Assembly: GCA_032117095.1 (NCBI GenBank)
Contig: JAULZZ010000127.1
Location: 1-5,185, forward strand
Direction: 5' to 3'
DNA from: REEB470 sp032117095
GTDB lineage: Bacteria; Bacillota; Bacilli; Paenibacillales; YIM-B00363
DNA length: 5,185 bases
The notes under the pieces: generated by a model
Seen by the model: the letters and a program-made list of their open reading frames with translations, nothing else
Database searches by the model: none
Told to the model about the DNA's origin: nothing
Translations under genes and position numbers: made by a program
In this document: positions 1-4,860 of the stretch, one piece after another
How positions within the stretch are numbered: the stretch's first letter is position 1
How the letters are laid out: each line of letters begins with the position of its first letter

Positions 1-224
1 TCCAGTCTCACCCTGTAATACTTTTGATCGTGTATCCCGCCAGTAACCGATTTCTTTGCCAACATTTCCACATCATCGGCGTTATATCCTGTCAACGTGA
101 CGATTTCTTTGTTCTTCTTTCCCACGCCACCCTATGCGACTACTTCTAATCGTTTGTATGCGTTTACATTTTTCTTCGCTTTTGTATTTCTTTTCTCAGC
201 GCTATAGCATATTCTTAGTAACAT
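1..224 (-). pseudogene. IS630-like transposase, N-terminal HTH fragment with in-frame stop
   Basis: Read on the minus strand, an ATG at 224-222 opens 30 codons ending in TAG (134-132). The same frame then stays open to the left edge of the window (43 more codons). The joined reading contains NAYKRLEVVA, the stop, then GKKNKEIVTLTGYNADDVEML and KKSVTGGI. This matches the N-terminal helix-turn-helix of IS630/Tc1-mariner-type transposases: a KRL..V..L helix, a G-K-x-N-K-E-I turn, a T-G-Y-N recognition-helix start, then a (K/R)(Y/S)-x-x-G-G-(I/L) segment. In that family this domain binds the terminal repeats, and a DDE catalytic domain follows; any such domain lies outside the window. The stop falls where homologues continue through L-R-x-x-G, so I infer a broken copy. 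Programmed frameshifting, known in some IS630 elements, is less likely because the defect is an in-frame stop. The assignment is from remembered family pattern, not a search. Confidence 0.6.
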
Positions 225-283
225 ACACACGTTATTGTGTCGATATATTTGTTTGGAATTAGTATGAGATGTCTGTATTCAAA

Positions 284-303
284 ACCAATGTCAACAGGTT
301 AAG
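284..303 (-). repeat. 20-bp inverted repeat, left copy
   Basis: This is a perfect reverse complement of 409-428. Read on the minus strand it is CTTAACCTGTTGACATTGGT. It lies about 60 bp upstream of the transposase fragment's ATG, where a terminal inverted repeat of an IS630-like element would be expected. I infer it is that element's end, or one end of a 145-bp MITE-like element (284-428). Confidence 0.75.
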
Positions 304-408
304 CGAATGTTCTCGAGTACGGATGAATCAGTGATGATAGGTTATTTTTTAGAAAACGTCAATATTTTTTAGAATTCCCGTTTATTTGTAACATTTGTCA
401 GAAAAGTT

Positions 409-428
409 CTTAACCTGTTGACATTGGT
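409..428 (+). repeat. 20-bp inverted repeat, right copy
   Basis: This is a perfect inverted match to 284-303, with no further pairing on the inner side. Homology to the PD-(D/E)XK nuclease begins at about 424-428, so this repeat marks the junction that removed the upstream part of that gene. No obvious target-site duplication flanks 284-428 (AAAA on the left, GGTG on the right). Confidence 0.75.
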
Positions 429-651
429 GGTGAAGCCACGCAACGTGAAGACGCACCCGTGCGGATTCGTGTTCGAATTCAAACGGGTGGAGGAAGAAAA
501 GCAACTGGCAAAAGGGGTAGAAAAAGCGTTGGCGCAAATAAAAGAACGGGCGTATGATACGATGTTCGGGGGGACAAAAGTGCCGCATATTGTGCACATT
601 GGCGTGGCATTTGCAGGAAAAAAGACGTTGGTCGGGATGGCGTACGTGTAG
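418..651 (+). pseudogene. C-terminal remnant of AAA-ATPase-like/PD-(D/E)XK nuclease protein
   Basis: The frame is open from 373 and ends at TAG 649-651. It reads LVVKPRN...CGFVFEFKRVEEEKQLAKGV, then EKALAQIKERAYD and HIGVAFAGK. This is the C-terminal PD-(D/E)XK domain that follows the AAA-ATPase-like domain in the DUF1703/PDDEXK_9 family. The E-x-K half of the active site is present (E20-F21-K22 counted from TTG 418), as are the Q-I-x-x-K/R-x-Y helix and the closing (I/V)-x-x-I-G-(I/V)-A-F strand. The preceding acidic residue, normally in a (Y/A)-D-L-V context, is replaced by T where the upstream inverted repeat joins. The natural C-terminus is kept, but the entire ATPase domain (several hundred residues) is absent. 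The TTG start has no convincing ribosome binding site. I therefore call a 5'-truncated pseudogene. Confidence 0.75.
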
Positions 652-732
652 GAAAGCAGGAGTACAGGAAAGGGGATGCGTTGTGCTGGAAGAATCGCAT
701 ACGAATCCCGATGGCAACAGAATACGCAATGC

Positions 733-855
733 ATGAAACCGCCGTTTGCGGGAAGCGACTTTCAGAAGTTCCAACAAAAGTATAGGTATGACGTGGACAA
801 AAGTTTGTGTATTCGGGAAATAATCTATGTAATCGCCCCTTATTATATGGTATAG
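733..855 (+). pseudogene. N-terminal remnant of a second AAA-ATPase-like protein
   Basis: A 40-codon frame from ATG 733 to TAG 853-855 begins MKPPFAGSDFQKF and continues YRYDVDKSLCIREI. It matches the first residues of the AAA-ATPase-like gene at 4861 (GQSDFQRL...YYVDKSVFIQEM), and the two share exact DNA words such as AGCGACTTTCAG (754-765 and 4891-4902) and GTGGACAAAAG. In this family the stretch precedes the Walker A loop. Here similarity ends at about residue 30, before any P-loop, and the rest of the gene is missing. No ribosome binding site is evident before ATG 733. Its distal end now carries the likely promoter of the oxidoreductase operon, so the operon apparently joins into, or replaced, this gene's body. 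It is too short to be functional. Confidence 0.7.
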
Positions 856-856
856 T
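848..856 (+). promoter_or_regulatory. Putative extended -10 promoter for the oxidoreductase-methyltransferase operon
   Basis: TGG-TATAGT (hexamer 851-856) fits the TGn-TATAAT extended -10 pattern with one mismatch and would start transcription near 863, giving a leader of about 34 nt. There is no good -35 at 15-18 bp upstream, which extended -10 promoters tolerate. An alternative is TTGTGT (805-810), a 17-bp spacer and TGTAAT (828-833). Confidence 0.4.
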
Positions 857-882
857 ATAGTGCATCAGCACCAGATGAACCG

Positions 883-891
883 AAGGAGGGG
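883..891 (+). promoter_or_regulatory. Strong ribosome binding site deciding the start at 897
   Basis: AAGGAGGGG lies 5 nt before ATG 897. A second ATG at 893 is out of frame with the oxidoreductase and too close to this site, so 897 is the supported start. Confidence 0.85.
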
Positions 892-896
892 TATGG

Positions 897-2306
897 ATGA
901 AATACAGTGGCCCTATTGCGGTGACGGACATCCATTCGGAAGTCCATCGCACCACAGTCCAATGCGTGCATGTCCCCAAAAATACAGAAGAAGTCATCGA
1001 CATCGTCCTCGATTGCGGGCGATCAGGGTCATCACTGAGTGTTTGTGGCAATCGCCATGCGATGGGCGGGCAACAGTTTCTCACAGGACAGCAGCTCATC
1101 GACATGCGGGAAATGCGCGCATGTGTGCGCTACGATCCCGATAAACAGACGGCTACGTTTCAAGCAGGGGCAAACTGGCAAGATGTCCTCACTGCGCTGA
1201 GACCGCATTTTGCACCCGATGGACAAGGCTTGAGTTTTCGTCAAAAACAGACTGGCGCAGACAACTTGTCGCTCGGTGGTGCAGTCGCAGTCAATGCGCA
1301 CGGGCGCGGACTACAGTTGCCCCCTTTTGTGTCTGAAATCGAGTCGCTCCAAGTCATCGATGCAACTGGTCAGCTCCGCCGATGCAACCGCACGGAACAC
1401 GCAGAGCTCTTTTCTTTGGTCGTCGGTGGATACGGGTTGTTTGGCGTTGTCACCGAAATCGAACTGCGGCTGTGGCCAAGAAAAAAATTACAGCGTATCG
1501 TAGACATCATTGCGTCATCTGCACTCATAGAACAAGTGCATGCGCACATCGAAGCAGGATGTGAATACGGCGATTTCCAATTTATCATCGACGCACAGCA
1601 CCCGTTGTTTTTGCAAAAAGGGGTGTTTTCTTGTTATGCTCCTGTAGACGTACGCACACCAATCGCCAAAGACCAAACTGAGCTCTCCCCAACAGACTGG
1701 TACAGACTGCTCTGGTTGGCGCACCATGATAAGACGACCGCATTCGAACAATATTGTGCGCACTATATCAAAACACACAAGCAAGTGTATTGGTCTGATG
1801 AGCATCAAATGAGTACGTACCTTGACGGGTACCATGTCCGTCTCGACGCCGAACAACGATCCCCTATAAAAGGAACGGAAATGATTACTGAACTATACGT
1901 TCCCCAAAAACACATTGATGCGTTTTTGGCAACGGCAGCAGCAACATTGCGCCGTACCAAGGCAAACGTCATTTATGGTACGGTGCGGTTTAGCGAACCC
2001 GATACACAATCGGTGCTCACTTGGGCGCGTGCACAATGGGCATGCATTATTTTTAACTTGCACATCGACCATACCCCACAAGGCATGGTGGTTGCGCAAG
2101 AACAATTTCGATTGCTCATTGATATTGCCATAAGCTACGGTGGCAGCTATTTTTTGACGTATCATAACTGGGCAACGCGTGCACAAATCACGACGTGTCA
2201 TCCTCGAATCCGTGAATTTTTGGCGAAAAAAAATCAATACGACCCCCACGGGAGATTTCGAAGCGATTGGTACGATACATTGGTGCAAAAGCTGGCGTCA
2301 CCATGA
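897..2306 (+). CDS. FAD-binding oxidoreductase (FAD_binding_4 / COG0277 type)
   Basis: A 469-residue flavoprotein of the VAO/PCMH fold. Residues about 20-195 form the FAD-binding domain: a P-K-N-T-E-E-V strand-helix (27-33), the pyrophosphate loop VCGNRHAMGGQQF (49-61), NLSLGGAVAVNAHGRG (123-138) and GGYGLFGVVTEIELRL (177-192). The C-terminal substrate domain ends with a YHNWATRAQ segment and the family-like tail YDPHGRFRSDWYDTL (448-462). Length is normal for the family. H54 aligns with the histidine that carries covalent FAD in several VAO-family oxidases (GSGHS-type loops), so a histidyl-FAD link is possible but unproven. Relatives oxidise alcohols, aldonolactones or hydroxy acids, or reduce C=C bonds; the substrate cannot be inferred. 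No signal peptide or membrane segment is seen, so it is probably cytoplasmic. It has a strong ribosome binding site and overlaps the downstream methyltransferase by 4 bp (ATGA). The frame is intact, unlike its neighbours. Confidence 0.9.
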   Translation: MKYSGPIAVTDIHSEVHRTTVQCVHVPKNTEEVIDIVLDCGRSGSSLSVCGNRHAMGGQQFLTGQQLIDMREMRACVRYDPDKQTATFQAGANWQDVLTALRPHFAPDGQGLSFRQKQTGADNLSLGGAVAVNAHGRGLQLPPFVSEIESLQVIDATGQLRRCNRTEHAELFSLVVGGYGLFGVVTEIELRLWPRKKLQRIVDIIASSALIEQVHAHIEAGCEYGDFQFIIDAQHPLFLQKGVFSCYAPVDVRTPIAKDQTELSPTDWYRLLWLAHHDKTTAFEQYCAHYIKTHKQVYWSDEHQMSTYLDGYHVRLDAEQRSPIKGTEMITELYVPQKHIDAFLATAAATLRRTKANVIYGTVRFSEPDTQSVLTWARAQWACIIFNLHIDHTPQGMVVAQEQFRLLIDIAISYGGSYFLTYHNWATRAQITTCHPRIREFLAKKNQYDPHGRFRSDWYDTLVQKLASP

Positions 2307-3190
2307 ACAAAAATGCCCCATCTACTACTGCCATCATCGTGGCACTAGGCAGTTATTGTGTCTTGCAAGAACTCCCTCAATCAGTGGTGTACGATCCCCG
2401 AATGATGCCGTATTTGCGCGAAATGTTGCGCCATGCCCCACAGCCGTATGCGTTTTTGGCCCGACTCTGCCGTATGCGTAGCATGCGCCGTATCGTAGAA
2501 AAAACGATGAACTGCATCATTCCTGGAATGTTTGCACACTATGTCGCTAGAAAACGATATATCGAATCGTGCGTTCGTACAGCTGTTGCACACGGATGCG
2601 AACAATTTGTTGTCATCGGAGGCGGGCTTGATACGCTGGGCTTACGCTTACTTCAAGATGTGCCTGCGTTGATCGGCATCGAATTAGATCATCCAGCTAC
2701 ACAAGCGTTGAAAACACAAGCATTGCGCACACAGACGCACGCCTTGATGTTTTACAGCACAGATCTTACAAAACAAACCGTGTCCGATGCACTCGCCCAC
2801 ACAACATATACACCGACAAAAAAGACGGTTTTTGTTAGCGAAGGCGTACTCATGTACCTTACTGAAGGGCAAGTACGCGCAACACTCGAAAACATCCGTT
2901 CTTGCGCCCCCCCGCAGTCTCAACTTATCGTAACGTTTATGGAGCAACGCCCAACAGGACAGATCGCCTTTGAGACGTCTCGCAATCGATTTGTCCATGC
3001 ATGGTTGCGACGACAAAAAGAGCCTTTTCTCTGGGGCATCGCACGTCAAGACGCCGCTCATTTTTTTGCATCATGTGGCTGGCGACTGCATGCGCTGTCG
3101 GACTGGGAACAGTTGCATCGGCTCATCCCTTCTGGACACATGCATCCACCTGCGCGTGGCGAACATGTCGCTGTATTGTACACCACATGA
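2303..3190 (+). CDS. Class I SAM-dependent methyltransferase, leucine carboxyl methyltransferase (LCM/COG3315) family
   Basis: A 295-residue methyltransferase. The N-terminal STTAIIVALGSYCVLQEL matches the S-x-T-A-x-x-V-A-x-x-R/Y opening of bacterial LCM-family enzymes. SAM-binding motif I is FVVIGGGLDTLGLRL (102-116). Motif II is the acidic strand end ELDHPATQ (127-134), whose E/D-H-P is diagnostic of the family. The post-motif FVSEGVLMYLTEGQVRATL (178-196) is also characteristic. The family methylates carboxylates or hydroxyls; bacterial members include polyketide O-methyltransferases and many of unknown substrate. I chose ATG 2303, which overlaps the oxidoreductase stop as ATGA and implies translational coupling. 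An in-frame ATG at 2267 would add 12 residues lying inside the upstream gene and lacks a better ribosome site. Length is typical, the frame is intact, and no signal peptide is seen. It probably acts on the same small molecule as its partner; this is inference. No clear intrinsic terminator follows. Confidence 0.9.
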   Translation: MNKNAPSTTAIIVALGSYCVLQELPQSVVYDPRMMPYLREMLRHAPQPYAFLARLCRMRSMRRIVEKTMNCIIPGMFAHYVARKRYIESCVRTAVAHGCEQFVVIGGGLDTLGLRLLQDVPALIGIELDHPATQALKTQALRTQTHALMFYSTDLTKQTVSDALAHTTYTPTKKTVFVSEGVLMYLTEGQVRATLENIRSCAPPQSQLIVTFMEQRPTGQIAFETSRNRFVHAWLRRQKEPFLWGIARQDAAHFFASCGWRLHALSDWEQLHRLIPSGHMHPPARGEHVAVLYTT

Positions 3191-3241
3191 TGAGTAAGCC
3201 CACGAATGAGTAATACGAAACACGGATTAACAACATCTATG

Positions 3242-3280
3242 CAGAGGGTTGCTTTTTACGAGAAAAAAGGGGGTTTTAAA
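3242..3280 (+). repeat. Degenerate repeat, copy 1
   Basis: The core reads CAGAGGGTTGCTTTTTACGA followed by an A-run and GGGGGTTTTAAA. It shares the CAGAGGG-TTGC-TTTT-x-CGAGAAA-(N)-GGGTTT pattern with three copies downstream. Its flanks do not match those of the other copies. Confidence 0.55.
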
Positions 3281-3392
3281 CAATAGGATTCCTGTATTCA
3301 AACAGAGTTTAGTGTTCGTATAAGTCCACAAGGTAGTGTAAAGTTATTTTTGGTTTGATCGTTGAGAAGCATGTGGGCGCGGATAACGACGC

Positions 3393-3406
3393 TGTATTTC
3401 AATACA
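3393..3406. repeat. Inverted repeat TGTATT-TC-AATACA
   Basis: A 6-bp perfect inverted repeat with a 2-bp spacer. Its size suits a dimeric regulator's site, but no gene starts nearby, so function is unsupported. Confidence 0.35.
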
Positions 3407-3431
3407 TATCAAAAGCGTTGTTAAAATGATC

Positions 3432-3443
3432 GTGAAATTTCAC
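3432..3443. repeat. 12-bp perfect palindrome GTGAAATTTCAC
   Basis: The sequence is fully self-complementary and lies 25 bp after the previous inverted repeat. The pair could be an old operator region or chance. Confidence 0.35.
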
Positions 3444-3499
3444 CTCATGTGGCAAGAAAGTCTCCCACTTCAAACGAATCCCTTATTGAAACATAGATC

Positions 3500-3540
3500 C
3501 AGAGGGTTGCCTTGTGCGGGAAAGAAAAAAGGCGGTTTCC
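3500..3540 (+). repeat. Degenerate repeat, copy 2 (part of a unit from about 3452)
   Basis: The core CAGAGGGTTGCCTTGTGCGG is followed by GAAAG, an A-run and GGCGGTTTCC. The similarity to copy 4 extends about 50 bp upstream: AAGAAAG...TCAAACGAATCCCTTATTGAAACATAGATC here, against a closely matching stretch at 3783-3830. The repeated unit is thus about 90 bp. Confidence 0.7.
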
Positions 3541-3568
3541 TGCGCATCCGACTTGAAAACGCACTGAG

Positions 3569-3610
3569 CAGAGGGATGTCTTTTGCGAGAAAGCAACCGG
3601 TGGTTTAACC
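3569..3610 (+). repeat. Degenerate repeat, copy 3 (similarity continues to about 3660)
   Basis: The core CAGAGGGATGTCTTTTGCGA is followed by GAAAGCAACCGGTGGTTTAA. The downstream flank, including TATGATTTGAAT (3644-3655), resembles that of copy 4 (CTATGATTTGAAAT). Copies 3 and 4 therefore share a 3' extension that copies 1 and 2 lack. Confidence 0.65.
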
Positions 3611-3721
3611 GAGGCGAAAAGTCGTAGCTTTTCCACTGGGGGGTATGATTTGAATCGGAAATCGTATCTACGAATTACGATGCGTAGGTGGGGGAGGAAA
3701 GGCGCTCCCTGTGTTTTGTCC

Positions 3722-3750
3722 TTGTCTTACGGAGATTGCCATGATATAAT
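3722..3750 (+). promoter_or_regulatory. Putative strong sigma70-type promoter with extended -10
   Basis: TTGTCT (3722-3727), a 17-bp spacer and a perfect TATAAT (3745-3750), preceded by TGA to give the extended -10 TGn motif. The -35 matches TTGACA at 4 of 6 positions. Predicted transcription starts near 3757 and runs through repeat copy 4 and the hairpin region to the gene at 4144, a leader of about 390 nt. It is the best promoter-like sequence I noticed in the window. Confidence 0.6.
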
Positions 3751-3830
3751 CAACCCTATAATTATAAATAGCATTGAGTAAAAGAAAGTTTCTGGGGTGT
3801 CAAATAAATCCCTTATTAAAAACATAGATC

Positions 3831-3870
3831 CAAAGGGTGACCTTTTGCGAGAAAAAAAGGGAGTTTACAC
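3831..3870 (+). repeat. Degenerate repeat, copy 4 (unit about 3781-3925)
   Basis: The core CAAAGGGTGACCTTTTGCGA is followed by GAAAAAAAGGGAGTTTAC. It has the 5' extension shared with copy 2 and the 3' extension shared with copy 3, so it is the fullest copy (about 145 bp). CCTTTT and AAAAGG around GCGAGAAA could pair as a weak hairpin, an idea partly preserved in the other copies. Confidence 0.7.
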
Positions 3871-4011
3871 GTGGCGTAGAGGTGTATCCTTTCTGCGGAA
3901 TCTATGATTTGAAATGAGGATTAATCTAAAAGGGTTTGTATACCTTTATGGAGAAAAAGAGGCGCTTCCAGAAGACGCAGTGCTGAGGAAGGCAGGCAAT
4001 TTAGGGCTTTG

Positions 4012-4106
4012 GGGCCGAGCAAAAGGGAGAACGCCAAGCTTGTTGGGGGATCCCAATAGGTCGTAGCGAAGTGCCGGAACGCCAAGAGCGTTCAAGCTAG
4101 GACGAC
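4012..4106 (+). ncRNA. Candidate structured leader RNA upstream of the gene at 4144
   Basis: Successive pairings can be drawn by eye. TTGGG (4043-4047) pairs with CCCAA (4052-4056) around a GGAT loop. GAACGC (4077-4082) pairs with GCGTTC (4088-4093) around CAAGA. The latter sits inside an outer stem GTCGTAGC (4060-4067) with GCT/ACGAC (4096-4098, 4102-4106), with AGG bulged. A weaker GGC/GCC hairpin lies near 4012. GAACGCCAAG occurs twice (4029-4038, 4077-4086). The segment is GC-richer than its AT-rich surroundings. It matches no RNA family I can name; a riboswitch-like leader, an intron remnant or a dispersed palindromic repeat are all possible. Confidence 0.4.
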
Positions 4107-4127
4107 AAGTAAATATTTATAAAATTT

Positions 4128-4133
4128 AGGGGG
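4128..4133 (+). promoter_or_regulatory. Ribosome binding site for the gene at 4144
   Basis: AGGGGG stands 10 nt before ATG 4144. It is a near-consensus site with slightly long spacing, within an AT-rich stretch. Confidence 0.6.
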
Positions 4134-4143
4134 TTAAATAAAA

Positions 4144-4554
4144 ATGAAGGCAACGGTTTTAAAGCCAACAGAAATTGAAGTGAAATACGTAGAAATACAA
4201 ATTCCGGTTTATGAGGATAAAATCGAAAGGTATATCGAGAAAAAATTGCCGTTTCTGAACGGGAGAATATGGACTGCAACAATTGACATCGACACTGGGG
4301 TGATCTTAAATTGGCCCAAGGGGCTGGTATTTGATCACATCGGCGATAAAGTGAGAGACGAAGGTATCTACATTCTTAGAGATGGAGACTTTAAAGAAGT
4401 CGCTCGAATCAATAAAGACTATGTGCCGAACGAATTAATACCGGGCGACTATGGGGATTATGTCGAATTGAGGGACATCGACGAGAATGGCAAGATCGGA
4501 AACTGGCCCGAAAAACCATGTGTGGATGAGTTCTTTACTCAATCTGGACAGTGA
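4144..4554 (+). CDS. Small acidic protein of unknown function with duplicated D-x-D..G-x-I-x-N-W-P motif
   Basis: A 136-residue protein with no signal peptide or membrane segment. I cannot assign a function. It opens MKATVLKPTEIEVKYVEIQI. DIDTGVILNWP (48-58) and DIDENGKIGNWP (111-122) are two related motifs about 63 residues apart, suggesting an internal duplication with each motif closing a beta-rich half. Between them lie VRDEGIYIL (70-78) and DYVPNELIPGDYGDYVEL (92-109), which look like conserved turns. From memory, short proteins with this K-x-x-x-x-x-P-x-E-(I/V)-E-x-K-Y start and N-W-P ending occur as uncharacterised accessory proteins in many bacteria; I cannot verify that here. Codon use is more AT-rich (AAA, GAA, ATT) than in the oxidoreductase operon, which suggests separate acquisition. 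The ribosome site and full-length frame support a real gene. It is preceded by a strong promoter and a foldable leader. Confidence 0.75.
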   Translation: MKATVLKPTEIEVKYVEIQIPVYEDKIERYIEKKLPFLNGRIWTATIDIDTGVILNWPKGLVFDHIGDKVRDEGIYILRDGDFKEVARINKDYVPNELIPGDYGDYVELRDIDENGKIGNWPEKPCVDEFFTQSGQ

Positions 4555-4609
4555 TAAGCACTCTCTTATTTAAGCGACAAAATATTTAGGAGTAGAACAT
4601 CATTTCCTC

Positions 4610-4656
4610 TCCTCCACAAACACGAAACAGGAGGAACAATGTCCGCATACGAATGA
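4610..4656 (+). promoter_or_regulatory. Five-codon ORF (MSAYE) behind a strong, possibly masked ribosome site
   Basis: AGGAGG (4629-4634) is 4 nt before ATG 4639, which reads MSAYE then TGA (4654-4656). The upstream TCCTCC (4610-4615) is exactly complementary to GGAGGA (4630-4635) and could hide the ribosome site in a 6-bp stem with a 14-nt loop. This could be a leader peptide, the start of a decayed gene, or chance. Confidence 0.3.
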
Positions 4657-4846
4657 AGAAAACATAGCAACTGTATGTTGCGCAGATACGAATCACGACT
4701 TCACACCCTATCCCCTGCAGAAAAGCTACGCTTTGGGTCTCGGTGCTACGAATTCGCTTTCCAATCCCGCCGAGCGATCGGGTAAGATACCTTTTTTCCA
4801 TAAAAGGAATTTCTCAGTGTATATTTTTCAATATGCGATTCGTATG

Positions 4847-4853
4847 AGGAGGG
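4847..4853 (+). promoter_or_regulatory. Ribosome binding site for the AAA-ATPase-like gene
   Basis: AGGAGGG lies 7 nt before ATG 4861, a near-ideal site that fixes the start. Confidence 0.85.
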
Positions 4854-4860
4854 TGTGGAG

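Larger units (their letters stand above)
3191..4143. other. Gene-poor, repeat-rich intergenic region
   Basis: This stretch of about 950 bp has no convincing gene: short open frames have no ribosome site or recognisable motif. It contains four copies of a degenerate repeat (3242, 3500, 3569, 3831), two palindromes (3393-3406, 3432-3443), a hairpin GAAAAG/CTTTTC (3616-3633), a near-consensus promoter (3722-3750) and a hairpin-rich stretch (4012-4106) ahead of the gene at 4144. No intrinsic terminator with a long T-run was found for the upstream operon. Confidence 0.6.
4555..4860. other. Intergenic region without a convincing gene
   Basis: About 300 bp between the small protein gene and the AAA-ATPase-like gene. 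It holds a strong ribosome-site-like AGGAGG with a five-codon ORF (4639-4656), a short hairpin AAAGC-TAC-GCTTT (about 4723-4735), and the ribosome site of the next gene. A minus-strand open frame here (4801-4586) has no ribosome site or motif. No clear terminator is seen. Confidence 0.5.

Noticed and set aside
479..1105. 208-residue minus-strand open frame
   Set aside because: It is antisense to the PD-(D/E)XK remnant and the FAD oxidoreductase, with no ribosome site or recognisable motif; it is a shadow of the real genes.
860..1144. Alternative plus-strand frame including ATG 893
   Set aside because: It overlaps the oxidoreductase in another frame, reads low-complexity H/R-rich sequence, and its ATG 893 is too close to the ribosome site.
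2267..2302. Upstream ATG for the methyltransferase
   Set aside because: It lies inside the oxidoreductase gene, has no better ribosome site, and the ATGA overlap at 2303 fits the family's N-terminus.
3237..3285. ParA-like reading (MQRVAFYEKKGG) in repeat copy 1
   Set aside because: The resemblance to a deviant Walker A start stops at once (FKQ then stop). The other repeat copies do not keep it, and it has no ribosome site.
273..3302. CTGTATTCAAA shared at 273-283 and 3292-3302
   Set aside because: The 11-bp match does not extend into the flanks, so chance is plausible.
3560..3783. Open frame of about 75 codons through repeat copy 3
   Set aside because: It has no credible start or ribosome site, contains the promoter at its end, and the homologous copy 4 carries stops.
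3242..3870. CRISPR array
   Set aside because: The repeats are divergent, longer than typical, unevenly spaced (67 to 262 bp) and partly duplicated with their flanks; no cas gene is present.
4474..4509. EF-hand calcium loop at DIDENGKIGNWPE of the small protein
   Set aside because: The D-x-D-x-N-G-x-I start fits, but position 12 is proline rather than glutamate, no flanking helices are evident, and the first copy is one residue shorter.
4586..4801. 71-residue minus-strand open frame
   Set aside because: No ribosome site, no motif, and it covers a stretch with convincing plus-strand regulatory sequence.
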